The notes below the pieces were generated by a model. That model worked only from the letters and a program-made list of their open reading frames with translations, was not told the origin of the DNA and searched no databases. Of a stretch of DNA of 64,000 nt, positions 51,247-60,878 are shown one piece after another. The stretch is taken from NCBI GenBank assembly GCA_964574815.1, contig CAZNPL010000017.1, positions 60,408-124,407 of the forward strand, read 5' to 3'. Within the stretch, counting starts at the first letter, position 1, and each line of letters begins with the position of its first letter. This stretch comes from CAZNPL01 sp964574815. Lineage in GTDB: Bacteria; Planctomycetota; Phycisphaerae; UBA1845. A program made the translations under genes and the position numbers.

Positions 51247-52251
51247 TCAGCCGGCCTGACACTTTGCGATGAGGCGACGTGGCACGTAAAGGCGAATGGT
51301 GCGGCTCCGAGGGTGCATGATGACATGCTGGGCCGTGATGTCCTGAATGACGTTGGCATCCGTCAGACGGTAAAGTAACTCAGCATCGTCCGGCATGCCG
51401 TCAACCGGCCGGTTGCGCAGACTCGCCGAGAGGGCCTCGTAGCGGGGGCAACACATCTCTTCAAGCTCGCTCCAGTCGCCCGACTCATCTGCAAACAGGC
51501 TCCGATAGTCATTGGTTGCGATGAGCGCCTGGTCTGCCTCGCCCCAACGGAGCGCGCATCCTCTTGGTGAACGTTCGACCACCACGCGCTCATCGTTGTG
51601 GGTCCCGACCACGGTTAGCAGGCCGGGGACCATCAGACGCTGCTGAGAGAGTGAGCTGACCGCCTCCTGAAATCCCGCGGCATCTTCCAGCACCCGGCGA
51701 ATGTGCAACAACACCGGATAGCCCAGCTTGTCATATCGTGCAACGTCACCCACCGCGTTCAGCACAACGCCGAAGCCGCGCCCCGACAGTCCGGTGACCA
51801 CTCCGATTGAGCCGGGCCACCCGGCATTCGCATAGGCAAGCTCGCCGTCACGAAATGCACGGATCAGATAGCTGGTCTGGGCCAGGATGTCTTCGGGCCA
51901 CCAGTCCATGTTGCGGGCGACCACCGGCCCGTGGGGCGTCGGAATCGCCGCCGTCGAGCAGCCGAGGAATGCCGTCGCCAGATCGTACGAAACATTGCCG
52001 ATTATTACCGATCGCCAATCCGTACCGCCCTTGCGCGCCAGCGAAATCGCTTCGGAGTGAAACCGGCCACCGGTGCGAAACCGTATCAAGTCGGCAATGA
52101 ATCCGAACCTGGGAGGCACCTCGGACATGATGGCATCCACCAGGCGCCGACCTTCCTCGAAAACGGAAGGCGGCACGTGATCGTAGCGGTTTTCAACCGG
52201 CACCCCGAGGTCGAGATCGATGCAAGGGCGTTCCACCCAGGGCAGTGGCAT
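51247..52251 (-). CDS. Acid-ceramidase/NAAA-like Ntn hydrolase
   Basis: A 334-residue protein whose central stretch GCSTAAIPTPHGPVVARNMDW resembles the self-cleavage site of acid ceramidase, NAAA and choloylglycine hydrolases: a nucleophile Cys98, then an Arg-Asn-x-Asp-Trp segment with the supporting Asp. Further matches are LTGLSGRGFGVVLNAVG and ATNDYRS near the C-terminus. Such enzymes hydrolyse amide bonds of N-acyl lipids or linear amides after removing the segment before the Cys. No signal peptide is seen. The assignment is from motif pattern and is moderately sure. Confidence 0.65.
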   Translation of the reverse strand: MPLPWVERPCIDLDLGVPVENRYDHVPPSVFEEGRRLVDAIMSEVPPRFGFIADLIRFRTGGRFHSEAISLARKGGTDWRSVIIGNVSYDLATAFLGCSTAAIPTPHGPVVARNMDWWPEDILAQTSYLIRAFRDGELAYANAGWPGSIGVVTGLSGRGFGVVLNAVGDVARYDKLGYPVLLHIRRVLEDAAGFQEAVSSLSQQRLMVPGLLTVVGTHNDERVVVERSPRGCALRWGEADQALIATNDYRSLFADESGDWSELEEMCCPRYEALSASLRNRPVDGMPDDAELLYRLTDANVIQDITAQHVIMHPRSRTIRLYVPRRLIAKCQAG

Positions 52252-52576
52252 GATATAGGCTTTCAGGCTGTCAGACGGCTATCGTCAAGTCGGCGCGTTG
52301 GATGCACAACCGCTGTTTGCATCGAACCAGACCGGCGCGAGCGACCTGACTTCGCGACCCGAGGGTGGGGTTCATTCCTGATCGAGTCAATTCCCCTGGT
52401 CTTAGACCCCGGCCACCCCGGGGCGCCCGGACACGGGGCTTACTCCATTTTACATGGCCGGTTTGCCGGCTCAATGCTCCATCGTTACGATTCGGGACGG
52501 TAAAGCGGCTTATGGCCGTTGACGACGCGCCGCGCGGCGTCGCCCACGCGGCGCGGAATCCCTCAGGAGATCTGCC
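52252..52576. other. Divergent intergenic region
   Basis: No gene is seen. The two divergent genes (Ntn hydrolase minus, subtilase plus) must have promoters here. CAGGAGATC ends shortly before the ATG at 52577 and supplies the ribosome site. A short GGCCGG/CCGGC stem around 52455-52470 is the only structure noted. Confidence 0.4.
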
Positions 52577-54481
52577 ATGAAGACATACCCCATCCTCAGC
52601 CGCCTTTTTGCACTCTGCTGTTGCCTCGCCGTCTTCTGTGCCGGATGCGCCAGCACGTCGAGCTCCGCTCCGACAGAGAAAATCAAGATAACCAAGCAGG
52701 ACGAACTTCCACAGCACACCTATTCCATCGCGGATAAACCCTCGTTGGTCGTCAAGCAGCGCGGCCACATCGTCGCGCTGGCTGCCGACGTTCGCAACGA
52801 CGTCGAGTCCGATCTCCGGACGTACGACATCGCCGACTCGACCACGCTGCAACGTATGCACTCGACCCTGCTCACCATCGATCTGATCAACCGAGATTAC
52901 GATTCCGCCCTCGATCGCATCACACAGATCCAGCAGCTCGAGGACAAGGAGGCGGTCAGGCTCACCACCGGCCTGACGACCAAGGCCATGATCGCCGCCC
53001 GCCGCGAGGTTGGATGGGACGCCGGCGATCCGACTTATCGAAAGGCCTTTCGGAGGCAAATGGCCGCCCGAGTCGGCGAGCTTCCCTGGGACGTCGTCCA
53101 GGACGACATCCAGGAGAGCAAAGGGCGTATGGAGATCTTCAGCGAGAATCTCCTGATGGGCATTATCAACGCCAACATGGATGTGGCCTACGAAAAGAAC
53201 GGAGAGCTCAGCGCCGACCAGGCCGCCGGTCTGATCGGCATGTACGTCACGATCACCGAGCGGCTGCCGCTGAAGAACGAGATGATCGACGTCTACCAGG
53301 AATACATCGATGCCCATAAGTCGGTAAAGCCGGACATCTGGAGCGATCGCGCGGTCACGCTGACGAGCGATCAGCGCCTGACTCCGGTCACGGTGGCCGC
53401 GTGGGACTCAGGAACCGATCCGAAGGTGTTCGCGGACTGCGTCTTCATTAATCCCGGTGAGCTGTTCAACGACCTGGACGACGACGGGAACGGATACGTC
53501 GACGACGTCCACGGAATTGCATTTGATATTCACGCCAACCGCACCACAGGCATGCTGTATCCGCTCGGGGACGCGGCCGACCGCATGCCGCAGGTGATGA
53601 AGCACATGAAGGGGTTCATGGATATCCAGGCGGCCGTGCACAGCTCCGAGGCGACCGCCCTCAAGCAGCATCTCGCCGACCTCGAACCGGCCGAGGTGAA
53701 GGGCTTCATCGAGGACCTGAGCCTGGCCGGCAATTACGCCCACGGGACGCACGTCGCCGGCATCATGACCGAGGGCAATCCGGCGGCCGAGGTGCTCATC
53801 GCCCGGCTCAGCTATGACCATCGCATGATCCCGGTGGCCCGGACCGTCGAGTGGGGCGAGCGAGACGCCCAGAAATGCCGCGACACGGTCGAGTACTTCA
53901 CGCAGCACGGCGTACGCGTCGTGAACATGAGCTGGGGCGAAGCCCAGGAAGACGCCGAGCAGTCTCTGGAGCGGAACGGCATTGGTGAGACCGCCGAGGA
54001 ACGGCGCGAGATCGCCAGGAAGGTCTTCGCCCTGCAGAAGGAGGGGTTGTACGAGGCCATCAGCAGCGCTCCCGATATTCTCTTCGTGGCCGCCGCGGGC
54101 AATGCGGACAACGACGTCGAATTCGACGAGTACATTCCTTCGTCGTTCGATCTGCCGAACCTGCTGGTCGTCGGCGCGGTCGACCAGGCCGGCGAGCCGA
54201 CCTCGTTCACCAGTTCCGGCCGGACGGTTCAGGTCTACGCCAACGGTTTCGAGGTCGAGAGTTACGTCCCCGGCGGCGAGCGCATGAAGATGTCCGGGAC
54301 GTCAATGGCCTCGCCGAACGTCGCCAACCTGGCCGCCAAGATCTTGGCCGTCGATCCGACGCTCAGCCCAACGGAGGTCGTCACGCTGATCAAACGGGGC
54401 GCCGACAAGAAAGAAAGCGGCGGCATGACGTACCTGCTGATCAACCCGAGAAGAACAATTGATCTGATGAAATCAAGCTGA
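52577..54481 (+). CDS. Subtilisin-family (S8) serine protease lipoprotein
   Basis: The 634-residue protein begins with a lipoprotein signal (FCAGC lipobox, lipidated Cys at about 24). Residues 30-265 are a helical domain of unknown function. The S8 catalytic triad is complete: Asp277 (AAWDSGTD), His389 (HGTHVAGI) and Ser576 (GTSMASPN), with Asn in AAAGNADND for the oxyanion hole. About 110 residues separate Asp and His, partly an insert with a calcium-loop-like DLDDDGNGYVDDV. It should sit on the outer or inner membrane facing the periplasm or exterior. Substrate unknown. Confidence 0.93.
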   Translation: MKTYPILSRLFALCCCLAVFCAGCASTSSSAPTEKIKITKQDELPQHTYSIADKPSLVVKQRGHIVALAADVRNDVESDLRTYDIADSTTLQRMHSTLLTIDLINRDYDSALDRITQIQQLEDKEAVRLTTGLTTKAMIAARREVGWDAGDPTYRKAFRRQMAARVGELPWDVVQDDIQESKGRMEIFSENLLMGIINANMDVAYEKNGELSADQAAGLIGMYVTITERLPLKNEMIDVYQEYIDAHKSVKPDIWSDRAVTLTSDQRLTPVTVAAWDSGTDPKVFADCVFINPGELFNDLDDDGNGYVDDVHGIAFDIHANRTTGMLYPLGDAADRMPQVMKHMKGFMDIQAAVHSSEATALKQHLADLEPAEVKGFIEDLSLAGNYAHGTHVAGIMTEGNPAAEVLIARLSYDHRMIPVARTVEWGERDAQKCRDTVEYFTQHGVRVVNMSWGEAQEDAEQSLERNGIGETAEERREIARKVFALQKEGLYEAISSAPDILFVAAAGNADNDVEFDEYIPSSFDLPNLLVVGAVDQAGEPTSFTSSGRTVQVYANGFEVESYVPGGERMKMSGTSMASPNVANLAAKILAVDPTLSPTEVVTLIKRGADKKESGGMTYLLINPRRTIDLMKSS

Positions 54482-54523
54482 TCCGACCGAGCACCGTAGG
54501 GTGCATCTTGATGCACCAATCCC

Positions 54524-57139
54524 TTACTCAACGGCGGGAAAGTACAGCTTGAATGCGGATCCTTCGCCCGGCTTGCTCTCCACCTCGATGTGGCCCCCTG
54601 CCTGGGTGACGATCCCGTGTACGACCGACAATCCAAGCCCCGACCCTTTGCCGACGGGTTTCGTGCTGAAGAACGGCTCAAATACCCGCTCGCGCGTCTC
54701 GTCATCCATGCCGCTGCCGGCGTCCTGCACGCCAATCATCACGTGCGCACCTACAGCGGCGCCAGGATGGGACGCGGCATAGGACTCGTCGATCGCGATG
54801 TTCCGTGTCCGGATGGTCAAGGTTCCGCCGTGAGGCATGGCATCACGTGCATTCAGGACCAGGTTCACGATGACTTGTTCGAGTTGGCCGGGGTCGATTC
54901 TGATGCGTTTCACCCTGGGAGCCAGGTCCTCGTCAATGTCGATGTGTTTCCCCAGCAGGCCTCGAAGCATGCCGAGCGTTGTGCTCAATAGTTGATTCGG
55001 TTCGACCCACTGCGGTTTTGAGGACTGCGTGCGCCCGAACTCCATGAGCTTGTTAATGAGCGTTTTTCCGCGTTCGATCGAGCTGAGAATCAGGTCCCAC
55101 GCTTCGCCGGCGGAGCCGCCCCTACCCTCGCCACTGCTTGATTGCATTCGGCGGAGCATCTCGACGTTGCCGAGAATGACCATCAGCAGATTGTTGAAAT
55201 CGTGTGCGACACCGGCGGCGAGTTGGCCGACCGCCTGCAGTTTGAGCGCCTGGCGAAGTTGCGCCTCGAGTTGTTCATGTTGCTCCTCGGCTCGCTTGCG
55301 TTCGAGCGCGTTGGCGAACACCTCACCCACGATTCTGAGCAATGCGATGATCTGCTCGGGCCATGTCTTCCATTCCCGCACCGAATCAAATCCAACCAAG
55401 CCGAGCAGCGTCCCGCCGCACACCATCGGCACGCAGATCAGTGACTTGATGCCTTCCTGCCCCCATTCAGTACGCTCGGCGTGCGCGTCCGAGGGAAGGG
55501 TGCTCACGTCCGGGACGTGCACGGTCTCTCGCCTTTTCATCCGCGACCAGAACCAGGGGTAAACATCAAGCGAAACGTTCTGCAGGCGATCGATCGCCGG
55601 GGATACACCCGGAGCGCACCATTCATGGGTGTTGCTGAAGCGCGTCCCGTCGGCCGAGAGCATGAACACGTAGCTGCGGTCCACGTCCGCGAAATCGCCG
55701 AGGCTCTTCAGCGCGTCCCGTATGCCCCCGTCGATGCGGTCGGGCGTGAGGTTGATGAATTTCGTCGAGATGGAGGTAATGAGGGATTCGAACGCGATTC
55801 GATACTGGAGCGCTTTCTCCGCCCGCTTGCGGCTGGTAATGTCCCGCCAGACGGCCGAGATGAGCGTTCTGCCGCCTATCGAAACGGCTCTGGCCGTTAC
55901 GAGGACATCCCTGATATCGCCCTTTTTGGTTCTGTGTTTTGTTTCGAAAACGTCCGCCCCCCGCACCGCAACCTCCGCGCTGTGACGGATCACCTCCTCG
56001 GCCGACTCCACAACGTCGATGTCGGCCAGGCGACACCTGACGAATTCCTCGCGCGTATATCCCAGTGACTTGTGCGCACGCTCATTAAACTCGACGATTG
56101 CGCCCGTCTGCGGATCGAACAGCACGACGGAGTCCGCCGCCTGCTCGAAGAGTGCGCGGAACCGTTCCTCGCTCTCGCGCAACGCCTTCTCCGCACGCTT
56201 GCGCTCGGTGATGTCCACGAACGACGCCATGACGCACAACGGCCGGTTGTCGGCGTCCGTGACGCGCGACGCGGCAAGTTGAATATCAAAGATGGTGCCG
56301 TCTTTCCTGATCGCTTTATCCTCGCCCATCCAGCAGCCGTAAGTCCGTACTGACTCCATGCCCTGCTCAATGCGGCTGGAAGGTGGGGCGAACTCCGTAT
56401 TCATCCTGCCGACGACCTCGTCCTCATGTTCGTAGCCCCAGGCGTCCAGAAAGGCACGGTTCACGTAGGTGATTGTGCCCTCCAGGTCCGTCAGTGCCGT
56501 CGGCGTCATGGAAGTTGCAACGGCCTGATTCTTCACTCTCAGGTCCTGTTCGACCTGCTTTTGCTCGGTGACGTCCATGAGCATCCCGAGCCACCGCAGA
56601 CGGCCGTTATCAAGTCGGCGCGGGCTGGCCAGCGCACGAATCCACTTGTACGTGCCCGAGCCGGTTCTCAGGCGGTACTCCTGGTCCACCGGCTGCGCGA
56701 AGGCGGGTTCAAACTGTCCTTTGCTTCGCATGAGCTCGAGATCGTCGGGATGAACCATCTCGAAGTAGGCGTCAACATCCCCTGCCGCAATGCGGGTGGC
56801 GATGGAGTGTCCGACCAGCCTGTCGAAGCCCGGCCCTACGTGCACGAGGCTTCGCAGGCCGTTGGCGTCCACTTCGTAGGAATAGACGACGCCGGAGAGC
56901 CGGTCGACGATCTCCCTGAGGTAGGTTGCGCTGATGTGCAGGGTGTCTACACTTTTGTCCCACGCCGGCAGAGCACGCTCGGGTCGCCGGTCGGAGGACG
57001 GCAGGGTCGCCGGCTCGTGCTGAACATGCTCCGCGCTGTCCACGCTGGGGTGGTTCAGGCCGTCCTCGGGACCGAAGTCTCCACAGTCTGCGACGATGGT
57101 TTCACCCCCTGAACCGACTTCTCTTGCGCCCCGCGCCAC
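54524..57139 (-). CDS. Multi-PAS/GAF sensor histidine kinase
   Basis: The 871-residue kinase starts at a GTG (57139). In order it has three PAS domains (about 70-195, 205-325 and 325-450, each with PAC ends such as MLMDVTEQK and ASFVDITERKRAE), a GAF domain (about 455-615), and a HisKA domain with phospho-acceptor His646 in GVAHDFNNLL. The ATPase domain has N-box NLVLNARDAM, G1 DAGSGMDD, F-box FEPFFSTK and G2 GKGSGLGLSVV. No membrane helix is present, so the signal is cytosolic. No response regulator is adjacent; the PAS-GAF-receiver protein at 20158-21852 is far away. Confidence 0.94.
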   Translation of the reverse strand: MARGAREVGSGGETIVADCGDFGPEDGLNHPSVDSAEHVQHEPATLPSSDRRPERALPAWDKSVDTLHISATYLREIVDRLSGVVYSYEVDANGLRSLVHVGPGFDRLVGHSIATRIAAGDVDAYFEMVHPDDLELMRSKGQFEPAFAQPVDQEYRLRTGSGTYKWIRALASPRRLDNGRLRWLGMLMDVTEQKQVEQDLRVKNQAVATSMTPTALTDLEGTITYVNRAFLDAWGYEHEDEVVGRMNTEFAPPSSRIEQGMESVRTYGCWMGEDKAIRKDGTIFDIQLAASRVTDADNRPLCVMASFVDITERKRAEKALRESEERFRALFEQAADSVVLFDPQTGAIVEFNERAHKSLGYTREEFVRCRLADIDVVESAEEVIRHSAEVAVRGADVFETKHRTKKGDIRDVLVTARAVSIGGRTLISAVWRDITSRKRAEKALQYRIAFESLITSISTKFINLTPDRIDGGIRDALKSLGDFADVDRSYVFMLSADGTRFSNTHEWCAPGVSPAIDRLQNVSLDVYPWFWSRMKRRETVHVPDVSTLPSDAHAERTEWGQEGIKSLICVPMVCGGTLLGLVGFDSVREWKTWPEQIIALLRIVGEVFANALERKRAEEQHEQLEAQLRQALKLQAVGQLAAGVAHDFNNLLMVILGNVEMLRRMQSSSGEGRGGSAGEAWDLILSSIERGKTLINKLMEFGRTQSSKPQWVEPNQLLSTTLGMLRGLLGKHIDIDEDLAPRVKRIRIDPGQLEQVIVNLVLNARDAMPHGGTLTIRTRNIAIDESYAASHPGAAVGAHVMIGVQDAGSGMDDETRERVFEPFFSTKPVGKGSGLGLSVVHGIVTQAGGHIEVESKPGEGSAFKLYFPAVE

Positions 57140-57285
57140 CGAATGCGCTGCGTCTCACGGCCGGCGAAGGTCCCTCTACGGGGCCACCCGACTGCAACCT
57201 AACGAAACGGCCCGCTCGAATCCAGCCGTAACCATACATCGGGGGCGGAATCCTGCCCACTCCAGCCGTCTGTTCCCCGTTTCGA

Positions 57286-57321
57286 GCAAACAAAACGGCG
57301 GGGCGACGTTCGCCTCGCCGT
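57286..57321 (-). terminator. Intrinsic terminator of the 97-residue protein gene
   Basis: On the minus strand a stem of ACGGCG and GGCG pairs with CGCC and CGCCGT (57295-57321) with one mismatch, a 5-base loop, and a TTTTGTTTG run downstream. It lies about 75 bases after the stop codon of the gene at 57394-57687. Confidence 0.8.
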
Positions 57322-57393
57322 TCGTCCGTACGCGTCGATCGGCCCTGCCTGCTCTCCGGACCGTCGTTGGCCCGGGGTGTCGATGTTCTTGTG

Positions 57394-57687
57394 TCAGAAG
57401 TTGACCGGGAGATCGAAGTTGGCCGCCTGCATACGGGCTTTGGTCACCGTGATGAATGGGTTGTCGCTGATCTTTGTCACGTACAGAGGGTCCCAGCCGA
57501 CCATGTTGATCAACGGGCTTCTCCCCGGCCGGACGCCGTCCGGCGGCACGCGCAGCAGGTGTCCACTCCAGTTACAGATGTAGGCACCGGCATCCTGAAT
57601 CGAGTCGAACGGAACGTTGGCGCCGCACTTGGTTGCAAACGTCGTATCGCTGCCTTGTTCAGATGAGCTGTGAGTTGGGTTGGTCAT
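57394..57687 (-). CDS. Small protein of unknown function
   Basis: ATG 57687 follows GGGGAG by 7 bases, and a good terminator lies downstream, so this 97-residue frame is very probably a real monocistronic gene. There is no signal peptide or membrane helix. Two Cys (TKCGANVP, AYICNWSG) and the core SGHLLRVPPDGVRPGRSPLINMVGWDPLYVTKISDNPFI are notable. I do not recognise a family. The promoter region holds a direct repeat around a palindrome. Confidence 0.7.
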   Translation of the reverse strand: MTNPTHSSSEQGSDTTFATKCGANVPFDSIQDAGAYICNWSGHLLRVPPDGVRPGRSPLINMVGWDPLYVTKISDNPFITVTKARMQAANFDLPVNF

Positions 57688-57720
57688 GGTTTGTCTCCCC
57701 GAGGGCGTTTAGAGTCGTCA

Positions 57721-57758
57721 GTATTCCAGGCAGGGTCCAGCACGCGCTGGGTATTCCA
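57721..57758 (-). promoter_or_regulatory. Direct repeats around a palindrome upstream of the small protein gene
   Basis: GTATTCCA occurs at 57721-57728 and again at 57751-57758, exactly 30 bases apart. Between them lies CCAGC-ACGC-GCTGG (57737-57750). The group is 34-71 bases upstream of the ATG at 57687, in operator position. The remaining stretch 57759-58156 shows no gene. Confidence 0.35.
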
Positions 57759-58156
57759 AATGGCAACAGCGGCCGAGGCTCGGCGGAACGCCGGCCGTTC
57801 GTTGGACTGCAAGGGTTAACGGCCGTTTCCGAACAGTAACTTAGGGAATTTCCCCCGCTGGCGGGCTTTCAAGGCATACGTTCCTCTTTCAAAACCGGAC
57901 GAGGAACCGCAATAGATGCCCGTCGAATCGTACACCTGTGGCAGGTGGTCGCGGCCGGTCTTCGGCATGGCTGAATATGGGGCGGGCTGCTCGTCCTGCT
58001 CTTGAGCCGGAAGCGGTGGGGATTGTCGTTCTCGCTTATGGCTAATGGGGGCCTCGATTCGGCAGTCAACCGTCGCCTCGAGTCAGCCTGCAGGGTTGCG
58101 TCGCGCGAGCCGCCAGCCCCGGACTATTGCATCGGGAATGCCGTGGTCAATAAGGA

Positions 58157-58189
58157 AAGCCGCTGTAACTCATCAAGTCACAGCGGCTT
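58157..58189 (-). terminator. Terminator-like hairpin after tRNA-Asp
   Basis: AAGCCGCTGT (58157-58166) pairs with ACAGCGGCTT (58180-58189), and the inner AACT/AGTC extends the stem with one wobble. It lies 6 bases beyond the 3' end of tRNA-Asp and is followed on the minus strand by TTCCTTATT. Confidence 0.75.
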
Positions 58190-58195
58190 GAGAAT

Positions 58196-58269
<74 letters not shown>

Positions 58270-58313
58270 TGCCTGCAGGCTCAGGCTCGCACTTTGCCTT
58301 AGCCGGACGCAAG

Positions 58314-58341
58314 ACTTTATCAATCGGGCCGGCCGTGTCAA
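58314..58341 (-). promoter_or_regulatory. Sigma-70-like promoter for tRNA-Asp
   Basis: On the minus strand a perfect TTGACA (58336-58341) and TAAAGT (58314-58319) are separated by 16 bases. The transcript would start about 40 bases before the tRNA. Confidence 0.65.
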
Positions 58342-58513
58342 GGTCCTCGAAAAACGCATTTGCCGGGTCGCTCGGCGTGCCCGGCCGCCTGCTCCACCTG
58401 CCCCCCGCGTCGGGCCGCCGGACCGGTGGCCCGGCGATGATTCCGGGCTATGATGCGTGGGTCGAAGTGGTGGGCGGATTGACTACGCCGAGCAGCGAAG
58501 GAGCGCCTCAAGT

Positions 58514-59977
58514 ATGTCCGTGACGATCCGCTGGACACTATTGGCCGGAGCGCTGGTCTTGCCGGTCCGCGCACCGGCGCTGGGGGACGGGCTGGAGCAG
58601 CGCGTCCGAACGTTGTTCGCGTCGGCGCCCGGGCCGTCCCCGACCTACGGCGTTGAGGTGTACGACCTCACCGACGGCGAGCGCGTCTTCGGTCACAGGT
58701 CGCTCGCGCCAATGATTCCCGCCAGCAATCAGAAGCTCCTCGTGATGGCCGCGGCGGTGGACCTGCTCGGACCATACTTCGAATTCCGGACCGTCCTCGG
58801 CGTGCGCGGCGATGACCTCGTGATCGTGGGCGACGGCGATCCGGCAATCGGAGACCCCCGGCTCTGCAAACAGCGCGGGTTCGAGATTACCGACGTGTTC
58901 GAACGATGGGCCGACGCCCTGAAGCGGGCCGGCTACGCCCAGATTGCGGGCGACCTCATCCTGGATGAATCGATCTTCGACGACCGCCCGACCCATCCCA
59001 GTTGGGAGCCCAGGGATCTGCTCAAGTGGTACGGCGCACCCGTAGGCGCGCTCAACCTTGCCACCAACTGCATCGAAATCACAGCTTGGCCGAGCAAACA
59101 GCTCGGCGATCCGGTGATCTGGAGCGTCAACCCGCCGCTGACGCACTTGGACTTGGTCAATCGGGCGAGAACGGCCCCCAAGGGTACGCCCATCATTGCG
59201 CGCGATCCGGACGGATCGGGTTTCATCCTCAGCGGCCAATGCGGCTCACGCGCCACGCTGGCCCCAGCACCCGTCTCCGACCCGGGTATGTTTTTCGCCG
59301 ATGCTTGCCTGACCGTCTTTCGGCGGGCGGGGGTGCAGATCCGCGGCGACATAGTACGCCGCCGGGTGCGGCAGGCCGACGGGGTGCTACCGGTTGATGT
59401 GGAAGTCGTGGCCATTCATCGAACGCCAATCGGCGACGTCCTCGCGCGCGTGGGCAAGAACAGCCAGAACATGTTCGCCGAATGTCTGATGAAACGGATG
59501 GGTTACGAGCACGCGGAGAAGAGCGGCGCGAAGCGGCCGGTGGGAAGCTGGAAGAGCGGCGCGGCGGCTGTCGAGGCATTCCTGGACCGGCACGAAATCG
59601 AGCGGGCCGGCCTGATTGTCGACGATGCATCGGGTCTGAGCCGCGGCAACCGCGTGACGGCTGCAATGCTGACCAACGTGCTGCGCGTCATGCACGAGCA
59701 TCCGCACGGGGACCTGTTCAGGCGGAACCTGGCGGTGGCCGGTGAAGAAGGATCGCTTCGGCGTCGCATGCGCGATCTGGGAACTCGTGTCATCGGGAAG
59801 ACCGGGACGCTGCGGGGAGTGAAAGCGCTGAGCGGTTACGTGGATGGCCCTGCCGATCGGACCTACGCGTTTGCAATCATCTTCAATGATTTCAAGGGCG
59901 GCAGCGCCCCCTACAAACGCTTGCAGGATGATCTGTGCCGCCTGCTGGCGTCCGCCTCGGAGGCGGCGTCGCCGTGA
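58514..59977 (+). CDS. dacB: D-alanyl-D-alanine carboxypeptidase/endopeptidase (PBP4, S13)
   Basis: ATG 58514 has GAAGGAG 11 bases upstream and opens a signal peptide (WTLLAGALVLPVRAPALG); the frame to 58457 is not used. The 487-residue protein has the three penicillin-binding motifs: Ser71-x-x-Lys74 (SNQK), Ser317-x-Asn319 (SQN) and Lys429-Thr-Gly (KTG). Large insertions between the first two motifs are normal in PBP4. It trims or cuts peptidoglycan cross-links in the periplasm, so the organism has peptidoglycan. The stop overlaps the next start. Confidence 0.95.
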   Translation: MSVTIRWTLLAGALVLPVRAPALGDGLEQRVRTLFASAPGPSPTYGVEVYDLTDGERVFGHRSLAPMIPASNQKLLVMAAAVDLLGPYFEFRTVLGVRGDDLVIVGDGDPAIGDPRLCKQRGFEITDVFERWADALKRAGYAQIAGDLILDESIFDDRPTHPSWEPRDLLKWYGAPVGALNLATNCIEITAWPSKQLGDPVIWSVNPPLTHLDLVNRARTAPKGTPIIARDPDGSGFILSGQCGSRATLAPAPVSDPGMFFADACLTVFRRAGVQIRGDIVRRRVRQADGVLPVDVEVVAIHRTPIGDVLARVGKNSQNMFAECLMKRMGYEHAEKSGAKRPVGSWKSGAAAVEAFLDRHEIERAGLIVDDASGLSRGNRVTAAMLTNVLRVMHEHPHGDLFRRNLAVAGEEGSLRRRMRDLGTRVIGKTGTLRGVKALSGYVDGPADRTYAFAIIFNDFKGGSAPYKRLQDDLCRLLASASEAASP

Positions 59978-60876
59978 CCGACGCAGGAGGCGATCGGCGT
60001 GGCCGCGACTGGCTCGGCGTGGGGCTGTTGTTGACGGCGGCCGTCCTCTGGAGCCTCAACGGGCTGTTCATCAAGACGCTTCATGACGCAGACGTCAGCG
60101 GCTGGTCCATTGCGGCATATCGGTCGCTTTTCGCCTGTGCAGTGCTCACTCCGCTCGCCGTGCGCCGGCTGGCACCGATTGAAAACCCGGGATGGTTAGT
60201 GGCGACGGTTTTCGCATTCACCGGCATGTGCGCCACCTTCGTCATCGCGACGACACTGACGACGGCCGCCAACGCCATCATCCTGCAGTACACGGCCCCG
60301 GCGTGGGTCTTCGTGTGCGCTCCTTTCATCACAGGCGAGAAGGCGACGGCGCGACAGCACATGGCGCTGGGTTTGTCGCTGGTGGGGGTGGCTGTCATCT
60401 TCCTTGCGCAGTACGAGCCGGGGCAGCGGGGGCTCCTGATCGGGCTGGCCAGCGGCGTCGTCTTCGGTGTGCAGTCGGTCTTGTTTCGCCGCGTGCGGGC
60501 CGTGCATCCATTGGTGCTGGTCTGGTTGACGTGCGGGGGTTCCGCGGTGCTTCTACTGGCCGTGGCCGTTTTGACCGGAACCGCGCGCGTGTCGTGGCCG
60601 TCAGCGGGATGGCTGATCGTGATGGGGGTCGTGCAGTTCGGGCTGCCTTACGTGCTTTACTCAATGGCGTTGGCACGGGTGACGGCGCAGCAGGCCATCC
60701 TGATCATCCTGATCGAAGCGGTCTTGAACCCCGTATGGGTCTGGATGCTTCGAGGTGAGGTGCCGCACTGGTCCACGTTCGCGGGCGGGGCATGCGTCCT
60801 GGGCAGCATCGTCTACCTCGCGGCGCTGAGGAAGTCGCGCGCGGCCCCCTACGATTCCGGCCCGGCTCCCGCATGA
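59974..60876 (+). CDS. EamA/DMT-family membrane transporter
   Basis: GTG 59974 overlaps the PBP4 stop (GTGA), which favours it over the earlier start at 59935. The 300-residue protein has about ten membrane helices in two EamA repeats, each with a Pro/Gly-rich motif: WSLNGLFIKTL, ANAIILQYTAPAWV, then MVVQFGLPYVLYSMAL-type and AILIILIEAVLNPVWVWMLRGE. The substrate of such drug/metabolite transporters cannot be predicted. It is convergent with the SpoIIE-type phosphatase gene, only two bases between the stops. Confidence 0.9.
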   Translation: MTDAGGDRRGRDWLGVGLLLTAAVLWSLNGLFIKTLHDADVSGWSIAAYRSLFACAVLTPLAVRRLAPIENPGWLVATVFAFTGMCATFVIATTLTTAANAIILQYTAPAWVFVCAPFITGEKATARQHMALGLSLVGVAVIFLAQYEPGQRGLLIGLASGVVFGVQSVLFRRVRAVHPLVLVWLTCGGSAVLLLAVAVLTGTARVSWPSAGWLIVMGVVQFGLPYVLYSMALARVTAQQAILIILIEAVLNPVWVWMLRGEVPHWSTFAGGACVLGSIVYLAALRKSRAAPYDSGPAPA

Positions 60877-60878
60877 GG

